Assembly: GCF_900566055.1 (NCBI RefSeq)
Contig: NZ_UPHQ01000073.1
Span: 1-37,563 of the forward strand
Direction of reading: 5' to 3'
Source of the DNA: Mycobacterium innocens
Lineage (GTDB): Bacteria > Actinomycetota > Actinomycetes > Mycobacteriales > Mycobacteriaceae
Length of the DNA: 37,563 bases
Both the position numbers and the translations under genes were made by a program. Positions 18,161-25,871 of this stretch are shown in pieces; position 1 is the stretch's first letter, and each line of letters starts with the position of its first letter. The notes below the pieces were generated by a model, which was not told the origin of the DNA, did not search any database, and was given only the letters and a program-made list of their open reading frames with translations.

Positions 18161-20256
18161 TGGCCGAACTTGTGCTGAACGGCTGTCGGGTAACGCCACT
18201 GGCGGGGTACTTGTCCGCCCTGGGTGCGCATCGCGCCGTACATCGCCTTCTGGATTCTGATGCGCAAGGTCGCTGGAGCCAAGGTGTATACGTTCTTCGC
18301 TGCCGGTTCGCCACCATCGATGAGCTGAACGTTGCGCTGCACGCCAGCTTTGAGCCGGAATCGATTGTCTCACCGTGGAATTCAGGGGCCGGATTCGCTG
18401 CCAATGGCAAGAGTCCGGCGGCCGAGCGAATCCTGCAATGGGTCCGCGAAAGTACCGACAATCGGCTTGAGGCGCTACGGCTAGCTGTGGCCGAGGCCGA
18501 CCGAGTCGTCAGTGACGGGCTTCGACTGGGTATCGCGGACCTGTGGGACAAGAAGCGAAAACCGGAAGTGCTGCGGCTTTGCCGGAACGAACTCCCCGAT
18601 GCTGCGATCGCGTGGCTGGACGCCGCGATCGCGCTCGGGCAAGACGACGACCCGTCGTACTCCCGGCTGCTCGGCACCGGCGGCAACCTAGGTCGCCAAG
18701 ACCTCTCGGCGACCTACCTTCAACAGGTTCGGACCGTCCTTGAGCACCGTGACAGCCTTGCATGGCTGGCGTCCGCGCTTGACGGGCACCCACGTGCCCC
18801 GCTGCCAAAAGACTCGCCCGGCCAGTTCGACGCAGGCGGCGTCGGTGCTTCCGACGAGCCCAATCCAGTTGGCAATCCGTGGACATTTCTGTTCGTCATA
18901 GAAGGCACGCTGCTGTTCGCCACCGCGGTGGTACGCCGACATGGGGCCGCCTACCCAGGAGCGGCGTTGCCGTTCCAGGTGGCGGGCTCGGCGGCGGGCT
19001 TCGCGTCATCGGCATCAGGAGAGCGTCCCCTTGCGGAACTATGGGCACCGGAATGGCCCAAACCCCTCACTATCCCTGACGTGGCGCACCTGCTGGGCGA
19101 AGGTCGCGCGGATTGGAACTCTCGTGCTGCGCGATCTGGTCTCGACATGGCGCGTGCGGCAGCCACTTTCGCCGTAGATCGAGGTATCAAGGCATTTCAT
19201 CGGCATGTTTTCGTCGACCGGCTAGGACAGAACCCGATCGCGGTTCCTGCCGGCCGCATCGAGGTGGGCGTTCGCGGTGGGGTAGATCTGCTGGCCCCAC
19301 TGGACCGTTGGCGTGAGACACTTCGTCGGTCCGACCCGCCTTCAGACATCGCCGCGCGGCTGAACGCACTCGACCAGGCGATCTTCGACCATGCGTGCAC
19401 CGGCGAGCCAGCGGAGCTCGTGGAAGTATTTGTCGCGCTCGGTAGATGCCGATACGCGGCATCCCGATCGGGAAAGGTTCGCGAGGCCAAATTGCCCGTG
19501 CTGAGTTTCCCGCACGGCGCAAAGCTGCTCGATCAACTTCGGGACGTGATTCACCATGATCGTGAATTACGAATCGCGTTAGCGCTCGCAACCTCCCGAG
19601 ACAACGCAGGCACATTCGGCGCGTGGTTGATAGATCCGCTCCTTGCCGGTGGACTCGTCACAGGCCTTGCCGATATCGCGCGACGCCGTAGTTTTCCGCT
19701 CGCTACTGACGATACGGTCACCGATTGTGCGTTCTCAGTGCGCGGCGCACGCATCGCATTCGAGCGTGGCTTGAGACTGCGTTCTGGTGATATTCAGCCG
19801 TTCATCGAAGGCGCAATCGATGACGAGCGGACAGCAGCATTGACTCTCGGCCTGTCGTGCGTTGACTGGCGGTATACCGGAGGTGAGAACCTGCCCGGGA
19901 CGACATCAGTGTCCGACCCTGCCCTTGATCTGGTGGTGTTGTTCACGGGTGTGGTTCCCCTGGACTACGTCAACACAGACGGCGAATCGCGATCGCTTTT
20001 CGTCCGGCCAGGCCACGACTGGCCGTCACGCTTGATCGCCGGGCAAGTTGGGGCCGTCCTGCGGGACGCGTCTCGCAGGCTGCGCATTGCCGGTGTGCGG
20101 CACGTCGTGAGCGTGCGTGGCGGCTCCTTCGACGGCCGGCGGCTTGCGGTCGCGTTGCTTTTCACCACCAAGACATCCGATAGACGTGCGGCCCTGGGCC
20201 GCGTAGCCGTCGTCGGATCGCACCACACCAAGTTAGTACAGGAGGTAACTACATGA
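18160..20256 (+). CDS. csx17: type I-G Cascade large subunit Csx17 (Cas8g)
   Basis: A 698-aa protein of the Csx17 family, the presumed large (Cas8-like) subunit of type I-G Cascade, expected to help recognise the PAM and recruit Cas3. Recognisable features are the N-terminus LNGCRVTPLAGYLSALGAHR, the SPWNSGAGF block (71-79) that in the family reads SPWGGGSGF, and the C-terminal GRVAVVGSHH region. ATG 18160 is preferred over the in-frame GTG at 18157 because GGAGGA (18149-18154) is well placed. It overlaps the end of cas3 by one base and csb1 by four. The subunit role is inferred from the family. Confidence 0.85.
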   Translation: MAELVLNGCRVTPLAGYLSALGAHRAVHRLLDSDAQGRWSQGVYVLRCRFATIDELNVALHASFEPESIVSPWNSGAGFAANGKSPAAERILQWVRESTDNRLEALRLAVAEADRVVSDGLRLGIADLWDKKRKPEVLRLCRNELPDAAIAWLDAAIALGQDDDPSYSRLLGTGGNLGRQDLSATYLQQVRTVLEHRDSLAWLASALDGHPRAPLPKDSPGQFDAGGVGASDEPNPVGNPWTFLFVIEGTLLFATAVVRRHGAAYPGAALPFQVAGSAAGFASSASGERPLAELWAPEWPKPLTIPDVAHLLGEGRADWNSRAARSGLDMARAAATFAVDRGIKAFHRHVFVDRLGQNPIAVPAGRIEVGVRGGVDLLAPLDRWRETLRRSDPPSDIAARLNALDQAIFDHACTGEPAELVEVFVALGRCRYAASRSGKVREAKLPVLSFPHGAKLLDQLRDVIHHDRELRIALALATSRDNAGTFGAWLIDPLLAGGLVTGLADIARRRSFPLATDDTVTDCAFSVRGARIAFERGLRLRSGDIQPFIEGAIDDERTAALTLGLSCVDWRYTGGENLPGTTSVSDPALDLVVLFTGVVPLDYVNTDGESRSLFVRPGHDWPSRLIAGQVGAVLRDASRRLRIAGVRHVVSVRGGSFDGRRLAVALLFTTKTSDRRAALGRVAVVGSHHTKLVQEVTT

Positions 20257-21212
20257 GCGGGCGCTACATCTATGATGCCGAACTCACGCCTATATCCGGA
20301 AGCACGTTTCAGCCCACTGGGTTTCCCGACATTGGTGCGGCCACCTTCACCAGGTACGAGGGTGGCCACGAAGTCGACGCGCTTCTGGTCGAATCAGTGC
20401 AATCGATGGCGAACAGGCTTGAGGCGACCGCCTGGAACCAGGCGGAGAACCGTCCGGTCGATGCGGTGGCCGGGATGCCCTGGGTCCGTGTGGTTCGAGC
20501 GAAGACCGGCGAATTCCTTACTTCGAGCCGGCTGGAGGCGCATCGATTGGCGTCACCGTTCGTACACGCGTCAATGCTGGACGGTCAATCCATGTTCGAC
20601 TTCATTGGCAACCGTCTGGGCCTCAAGGCCGATACGCCGCTTGATTATCGGGCAATGGCCGCGGCGGTCGCACAATTAGATCCGTTCTGCCTGCTGCACG
20701 GCGTGTTCTTCTCGCACAAGAATTGGCTTGGTCAGCCGAAATTCATGCGAGCGATCTCGGGTGTGATCGAAGCCCATGACGTACAACGCGCCGTTAGCGG
20801 CGGTCGCAAATCCGACCGTGTCCGCCATCAGCTTGACAAAGGTGGTGAGGGTGGAACCGCAGAGGGGTACGGGTCCGTGCCATTCTCCAGGACGGAATGG
20901 ACGGCAAAGCGCATCGTTGGTTCATTCGTCGTCGACGCTGAGTTGCTCCGATCCTATGGGTTGCCACCGGCAGCAACAACGGCCTTGGAAACCTTGGCGC
21001 TCTGGGAGATTCGCAATCTGCTCGAAGGTGGTCTGAGGCTGCGCACAGCATGCGACCTTGAGTTGGTGTCGCCGGTAACTGCCCGTCGCGGACCCGAGTT
21101 GCCGGCAGCCGACGAGCTTACAAGCGCTCTCCGAGATCTCATTGCCAAATCGGACGGGGCGTTCGGTGACGGTGATGCGATTACCGTCGAGTGGTCGGGG
21201 AAGAAGGGCTGA
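20253..21212 (+). CDS. csb1: type I-G Cascade backbone protein Csb1 (Cas7g, GSU0053 family)
   Basis: A 319-aa RAMP-fold protein of the Csb1 family, expected to polymerise along the crRNA as the Cascade backbone. The family signature VESVQSMANRLE lies at residues 46-57; other hallmarks are SPFVHASMLDG and FFSHKNWLGQPKFMRAISGV. The C-terminal Ser/Asp/Ala-rich segment is usual. The ATG at 20253 overlaps the csx17 stop (ATGA). Csb2 starts two bases after its stop. Confidence 0.92.
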   Translation: MSGRYIYDAELTPISGSTFQPTGFPDIGAATFTRYEGGHEVDALLVESVQSMANRLEATAWNQAENRPVDAVAGMPWVRVVRAKTGEFLTSSRLEAHRLASPFVHASMLDGQSMFDFIGNRLGLKADTPLDYRAMAAAVAQLDPFCLLHGVFFSHKNWLGQPKFMRAISGVIEAHDVQRAVSGGRKSDRVRHQLDKGGEGGTAEGYGSVPFSRTEWTAKRIVGSFVVDAELLRSYGLPPAATTALETLALWEIRNLLEGGLRLRTACDLELVSPVTARRGPELPAADELTSALRDLIAKSDGAFGDGDAITVEWSGKKG

Positions 21213-21214
21213 CC

Positions 21215-22597
21215 ATGCCGACCACATTGGTACTGAGCTTCCCGCTTGGGCGGTACCATGCGACGCCCTGGGATCGGCATGTGAATGAGGGCGCGGTGGA
21301 ACTACCACCGTCACCGTGGCGATTACTGCGGATGCTATATGCCGTCTGGCAGACCCGCTGCCCGGAGATACCACAGTCCGTGGTGCACCAGCTGCTTTCC
21401 GAGCTTGCCACACCGCCTACGTTTTATGTGCCGGCCCACAACATTTCGCACAGCAGGCACTACTATCCGGATGCCAGGGAGGGGATGGACCGAACGCTCG
21501 ACGCGTTCGCGGTGTTTGGCACGGAGGACCAACTGGTCGCTCGGTGGGCAATCGAAATTGGTGTGGATGAGCAGAATGCGTTGCGCCGCATAGTTAATTC
21601 GACTCCATACTTCGGCCGTGCGGACAGCATCTGCACTGGTGCGATCGAAACGGATTGGGAGCCTGCGGGACACGCAGTCTGGAAGCCATTGGACGTTGCT
21701 GAACGCGTAGACGACTATCGAGACGCCACTTCGGTTCTCTCGCCCGAGATCCCCTTGGTTGTAGACACCCTTCTTGCGCGTCCTGCCGAGGTGCGTCGCA
21801 GCGGCCTCAGGTTCCCGGTGGGCTCGCGACTTGTCGCGTACGGTCTTGATCAACCTTCTGAGGTCAAGCTAACCGTCCCCCGACGTCGGAGGGCTCCGGT
21901 AACCGCGGTCAGATTTGATGTCCTGCATGCCGCTCTCCCGCCGGACACCGACGCTGTCATCTATACCGACCTACTGCGTCAGGCAGCGATCAAGCAGCTC
22001 GGTGAGAACAAAGAAGGCACCATGCTCGGCGGAAAGACTTCTGACAACGCGCCGATGCAAGGTGGGATGCATGCGCACTACCTTCCGGTATTTCGCGACC
22101 GGCGCTTGACCGGGCTTGTGGTGTGGGTTCCCGGTGTGGTTCCGGACAAGGAGCTGAACGCCTTGTGCGATATTCGGACACTCTACGACTACAAGCGTCG
22201 CGTCCAGGTTCGGGTTTCCGGGGTCGGAATGGTTGAGCAGGTTGCCCCGGAGTTCGTCGGACCGGCCAGAACGTGGTGCGCGGTAACACCGTTCACACCC
22301 GCGCGATACCCCAAGAAGAACCGGGACGACTGGCGCAATTTCGTCGCGAACGAGATTCAGCGCGAACTTGAGCTGCGCGGCCGCGGGCGAGCCGACGATG
22401 TCCAGTTCGTCGGCGGACCATGGACGGCGTTCGTCAGACACCGCCCCAGCGCACGTATGCGGGGGGACAAACGGCAGGGTCAGGCGCACCTCCCAGCTGA
22501 GTTCCTCCGGCTCCGCTTCGCACACCCAACTCGGGGACCGCTCGCATTAGGCTGGCTGAGCCACTTCGGTCTCGGCCTCTTTCTGCCCGAGGGCTGA
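21215..22597 (+). CDS. csb2: type I-G Cascade protein Csb2 (Cas5-Cas6-like, GSU0054 family)
   Basis: A 460-aa protein of the Csb2 family, described for type I-G as a Cas5-Cas6 fusion that processes crRNA and caps its 5' end; no separate cas6 is present here, which fits. The N-terminus (LVLSFPLGRYHATPWDRHVN, then VELPPSPWRLLRML) is typical. The block GGMHAHYLPVF (from G283; H286 and H288) matches the family GHxHAxYLP region and may supply catalytic histidines. The C-terminus ends in a Gly-rich loop HFGLGLFLPEG. ATG 21215 is chosen; the frame is open to 21191, inside csb1. Confidence 0.9.
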   Translation: MPTTLVLSFPLGRYHATPWDRHVNEGAVELPPSPWRLLRMLYAVWQTRCPEIPQSVVHQLLSELATPPTFYVPAHNISHSRHYYPDAREGMDRTLDAFAVFGTEDQLVARWAIEIGVDEQNALRRIVNSTPYFGRADSICTGAIETDWEPAGHAVWKPLDVAERVDDYRDATSVLSPEIPLVVDTLLARPAEVRRSGLRFPVGSRLVAYGLDQPSEVKLTVPRRRRAPVTAVRFDVLHAALPPDTDAVIYTDLLRQAAIKQLGENKEGTMLGGKTSDNAPMQGGMHAHYLPVFRDRRLTGLVVWVPGVVPDKELNALCDIRTLYDYKRRVQVRVSGVGMVEQVAPEFVGPARTWCAVTPFTPARYPKKNRDDWRNFVANEIQRELELRGRGRADDVQFVGGPWTAFVRHRPSARMRGDKRQGQAHLPAEFLRLRFAHPTRGPLALGWLSHFGLGLFLPEG

Positions 22598-22600
22598 ACG

Positions 22601-24241
22601 ATGGACGAAGACCTTTTGCCCGCACGGATGATCAACGAATTCGTGTACTGCCCCAGGCTCTTCTATCTCGAATGGGTCGAGGGGAGATTCGCCGAGAGCG
22701 ATGACACTCGGATCGGCCAGCAGGTACACCGTCGTGTTGACACCGAGACTGGTGCCGCCCCGTTGCCTGAGGAGGGCGAGTTGACTGCGGCGCGATCTGT
22801 GATGCTCAGTTCGCAGGAACTCGGGGTGATCGCCAAGATCGACGTGATCGAGGGTATCGATGGCAGCGTCGTCCCGATCGACTACAAGAAGGGCGAGCCG
22901 CAAGCAGACGGCACACCGTGGCCCAGCGATGAGGTGCAGGCTTGCATCCAGGGAATGGTGTTGCGCGACAACGGGTACCGTAGCGACCGCGCCGAACTTT
23001 ATTATGCGACGCCGCGACGACGTGTAAGCGTCGAGCTGACCGCCGAGCGGCTCTCGCGGGTTACCAATATCGTCGCCGCCGCCCGGAAGGTAGCGCAGCA
23101 GTCCGCAGCGCCGCTGCCACTCGTGAACAGTCCAAAGTGCGTACGGTGCTCGCTCGTGGGCTTGTGCCTGCCTGACGAGACAAATGCACTGCTTGCCCGT
23201 CAGGAACAACGACCGCGTCGGCTGGTGCCACGAGACCCCGACCAGCGGCCTGTGTACGTCACGGAGCCGGGCTCCTTTGTCGGCGTACATAGCGCACGGC
23301 TCGAGGTCACACGAGACAAGGAAAAGATTGCCTCGTTTCGGCTCATCGATGTCCAGCAGTTGGTGGTGTTCGGTCGGGTCCAAGTGAGCACCCAGGCCCT
23401 TCACGAATGCTTCGCCCGCGATATCCCAGTGCTGTGGATGAGCACGGGCGGCTGGTTGCAGGGGTTCGCAGTGGGCCAGATTTCCAGATACGTCGAGGTT
23501 CGGCGACGGCAAACCGCTGCGCATGCGCAGGGTGGAAACGGCTTGGCGCAGCGCATGATTGCTGGCAAGATCGCGAATTGTCGTACTTTGCTGCGTCGTA
23601 ACGCTCGTGGCGACGTCGCGACGACAGTGGCGGCACTCAAACAGCTTTCGTCCAGCGCGCGCGAATGTGGCGATTTTGCAGGCCTTCTCGGCATTGAGGG
23701 CACGGCTGCCCGGCTCTACTTTTCTGAGTTTGCCAAGATGCTATCGAATCCTTGTGCCGAGTTCGCTGCCCAGTTCTCGGTGCTTGGGCGGAACCGCCGG
23801 CCGCCGCCAGATCCCCTCAATGCGCTGCTGTCGTTCTGCTACTCGATGCTGACCAAGGACCTGGTCGCCGTCATCGTAGGTGTTGGTCTGGATCCATATC
23901 TCGGCGTGTTCCATCGATCCAGATATGGACGGCCTGCGCTTGCACTCGATCTCGCTGAGGAGTTTCGCCCCTTGATCGCTGACTCGGTGGTCGTTGGCGT
24001 ACTGAACAACGGAGAGATAGGGCCGCGTGACTTCATCAGGCGGGCGGGCGCCGTTGCGCTGACTGGCCAGGGAAGAAAAACGGTGCTGAAAGCGTATGAG
24101 CGTCGCCTCGAGACCAAGATCAGACATCCGGTATTCGGTTATCAGGTCAGCTATAGACGAGTGCTCGACGTTCAGGCGCGGATCTTGGCGGCTGTGCTTG
24201 TCGGCGAGCTTCCTGAGTACATTCCCATGGTGACGAGATGA
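22601..24241 (+). CDS. cas4-cas1: Cas4-Cas1 fusion protein for spacer acquisition
   Basis: A 546-aa fusion. Residues 1-205 are Cas4: C17 in VYCPRLF, the nuclease core [18 protein letters not shown], and the cluster cysteines C180, C183 and C189 ([11 protein letters not shown]), together a likely 4Fe-4S site. From about 212 the protein is the integrase Cas1, with catalytic E366 ([11 protein letters not shown]), H438 ([10 protein letters not shown]) and the [12 protein letters not shown] motif (D450, E453-E454). Cas4 trims prespacers and helps select the PAM, while Cas1 inserts them with Cas2. Such fusions are characteristic of type I-G. It starts 3 bases after csb2 and overlaps cas2 by four. 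Confidence 0.95.
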   Translation: MDEDLLPARMINEFVYCPRLFYLEWVEGRFAESDDTRIGQQVHRRVDTETGAAPLPEEGELTAARSVMLSSQELGVIAKIDVIEGIDGSVVPIDYKKGEPQADGTPWPSDEVQACIQGMVLRDNGYRSDRAELYYATPRRRVSVELTAERLSRVTNIVAAARKVAQQSAAPLPLVNSPKCVRCSLVGLCLPDETNALLARQEQRPRRLVPRDPDQRPVYVTEPGSFVGVHSARLEVTRDKEKIASFRLIDVQQLVVFGRVQVSTQALHECFARDIPVLWMSTGGWLQGFAVGQISRYVEVRRRQTAAHAQGGNGLAQRMIAGKIANCRTLLRRNARGDVATTVAALKQLSSSARECGDFAGLLGIEGTAARLYFSEFAKMLSNPCAEFAAQFSVLGRNRRPPPDPLNALLSFCYSMLTKDLVAVIVGVGLDPYLGVFHRSRYGRPALALDLAEEFRPLIADSVVVGVLNNGEIGPRDFIRRAGAVALTGQGRKTVLKAYERRLETKIRHPVFGYQVSYRRVLDVQARILAAVLVGELPEYIPMVTR

Positions 24242-24525
24242 CACGGCGTCGCTACTTGATGGCATACGACATCGCCGATCCTAAGCGGCTACGCCGTGTG
24301 TGCACCCTGATGAAGGATCACGGTGAGCGTCTGCAATATTCGGTGTTCCTGTGCGACCTCAGTGTCGCCGAACTAGCGGAACTCGAAGCCGCGGTGACCG
24401 CTGTGATGCATCTCGTTCACGACAGTGTCGTCCGAATCGACCTCGGCCCCACGTTCTCGCCTGTTGCGATACGACAGATCGGTCGTGGTCGCCGCATGCC
24501 TGCGGATGGACCGCAGATCGTATGA
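24238..24525 (+). CDS. cas2: CRISPR-associated protein Cas2
   Basis: A 95-aa ferredoxin-fold protein that bridges Cas1 dimers in the spacer integration complex. It begins with the family strand [16 protein letters not shown] (D11 is the conserved metal-site Asp) and has the second strand [11 protein letters not shown]. The ATG at 24238 overlaps the Cas4-Cas1 stop (ATGA). It is the last cas gene; the array leader follows directly. Confidence 0.96.
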   Translation: MTRRRYLMAYDIADPKRLRRVCTLMKDHGERLQYSVFLCDLSVAELAELEAAVTAVMHLVHDSVVRIDLGPTFSPVAIRQIGRGRRMPADGPQIV

Positions 24526-24695
24526 ATTGCGAGCGGTGATATGACCGGCGGGATCCGAGGAGGCGCTCGTTCGCAGGTAGGACGCGTTACGGTGAATGCC
24601 ACACATCATTGGCAAGCGGATAGCAGTCGCATGAATCGCGACTGCTCGCGGTGCCGTGTATCATGCCAGGTCAAGGGGCTCTAATTGACCGAGCC
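24526..24695 (+). promoter_or_regulatory. CRISPR leader with a perfect 9-bp hairpin and candidate promoter
   Basis: These 170 bases lie between cas2 and the first repeat. AGCAGTCGC (24622-24630) and GCGACTGCT (24638-24646) form a perfect inverted repeat with a 7-base loop. TATCAT (24659-24664) fits a -10 box and would start the pre-crRNA near 24671, just before repeat 1 at 24696; no good -35 was found. The leader position is supported by the degenerate repeat being at the opposite end of the array. Confidence 0.65.
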
Positions 24696-25749
24696 GTTAT
24701 TCCGGTCATTTTGGCCGGACACCATTGAGGCGTTGACGTTCGACGGCATCCGGGCTGAACAGGAGCACGTTATTCCGGTCATTTTGGCCGGACACCATTG
24801 AGGCGAGATATATGACCGGCATGGAATGCGCGGTTGTGTGGTTATTCCGGTCATTTTGGCCGGACACCATTGAGGCTCCGGTCGTCGGGAAGCATCCCGT
24901 GTCGGGGCATGTGAGTTATTCCGGTCATTTTGGCCGGACACCATTGAGGCGCGGTGTGCTCCAACTGGTTGAGTCGGGCCCGCTTGTTATTCCGGTCATT
25001 TTGGCCGGACACCATTGAGGCCCGGTGGGGCCGGCCGACGACCAACTCACCCTGCGCTGTTATTCCGGTCATTTTGGCCGGACACCATTGAGGCGATACG
25101 GTTTCCAAATGGGTCGGCGTCGGGGCCGTTGTTATTCCGGTCATTTTGGCCGGACACCATTGAGGCGGCCTGCCCGGCCTCGGGCAAGGGGAGTTATTCG
25201 CGCGTTATTCCGGTCATTTTGGCCGGACACCATTGAGGCTCTTATTTATCGGCCCAATAACACCAAGGGATTGCAGGTTATTCCGGTCATTTTGGCCGGA
25301 CACCATTGAGGCTTGTAGTCGTGTGCTTGCGACGGTGTATAAGTGCTTGTTATTCCGGTCATTTTGGCCGGACACCATTGAGGCGTATCCGGACGCGATG
25401 TGGGTTCACGGCTTGCCGTCCCGGTTATTCCGGTCATTTTGGCCGGACACCATTGAGGCATCCAGTTCGAGGGCAAGATCCACCACTGGTCGCCGGGTTA
25501 TTCCGGTCATTTTGGCCGGACACCATTGAGGCGATGGCCGATATGACCTCTGATGTATCGACGATCTGCAGGTTATTCCGGTCATTTTGGCCGGACACCA
25601 TTGAGGCGCGGCAGCGATTGACGCATGGATATCCGACGGCGCGTTATTCCGGTCATTTTGGCCGGACACCATTGAGGGGTTTTGGGCAGTTCACCCTGCG
25701 GTAGCCGCCGCCGGTTATTCCGGTCATAGTGACCGGACACGATCGACGC
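24696..25749 (+). CRISPR. type I-G CRISPR array: 14 good 36-bp repeats, one degenerate repeat, 14 spacers
   Basis: Repeat starts are 24696, 24769, 24841, 24915, 24986, 25059, 25131, 25204, 25277, 25349, 25424, 25497, 25572, 25643 and (degenerate) 25714. Spacers are 35-39 bases. Thirteen repeats are identical; the one at 25643 differs only in its last base (C to G). The unit begins GTTAT, then the stem arms TCCGGTCA and TGGCCGGA around a TTT loop (one G-T wobble), then a 12-base tail ending TTGAGGC. No spacer was seen to match elsewhere in the window. Orientation is + by leader position, degenerate end and cas strand. Confidence 0.98.
25714..25749 (+). repeat. degenerate terminal CRISPR repeat with preserved stem
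   Basis: It matches the consensus at 30 of 36 positions. Two changes fall in the loop and three in the 3' tail. One in the stem turns the G-T wobble into an A-T pair, so the arms TCCGGTCA and TGACCGGA are now perfectly complementary. Confidence 0.9.
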
Positions 25750-25753
25750 ATGC

Positions 25754-25834
25754 TGCGCCGAGTCTGGCGACACCGGTGCATGACGACGCGGTGCTAGCCG
25801 AGGTTGCCGCCAGGGTTCGCGACGCGGTCGGCTG
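25754..25834 (+). pseudogene. 3'-end fragment of the DUF1802 gene at the right island border
   Basis: Read in frame, it repeats the last 26 codons and stop of the gene at 15136-15681 (SLATPVHDDAVLAEVAARVR and so on), with a single Ala to Pro change and two silent changes. Nothing upstream connects to it, as the degenerate CRISPR repeat ends 4 bases before. It is a border relic, not a gene. Confidence 0.9.
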
Positions 25835-25871
25835 ACGGGCCGGCGGGAAGCAACAGCCGGGAATTGCCGAA
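25754..25871. repeat. right copy of the 118-bp direct repeat bracketing the CRISPR-Cas island
   Basis: It matches 15600-15717 at 115 of 118 positions. On the minus strand it encodes the last 25 residues and stop of the CocE-type hydrolase, so it is part of a working gene here. Together the two copies delimit an island of about 10.15 kb. Confidence 0.95.

Noticed and set aside
15718..24525. Type I-C, I-E or III-A assignment of the cas locus
   Set aside because: No cas8c, cse or csm/cas10 genes are present; csx17, csb1, csb2, helicase-HD Cas3 and Cas4-Cas1 fusion define type I-G.
15718..25753. An integrase or transposase driving the island
   Set aside because: No reading frame in the island resembles a recombinase; all of it is explained by cas genes, leader and array.
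24681..25773. Open frames on both strands through the array, rich in a repeated FRSFWPDTIEA-type peptide
   Set aside because: The periodic peptide is the translated CRISPR repeat, not a repeat protein.
25754..25834. A small independent gene after the array
   Set aside because: It is only the last 26 codons of the DUF1802 gene, without start or ribosome binding site.
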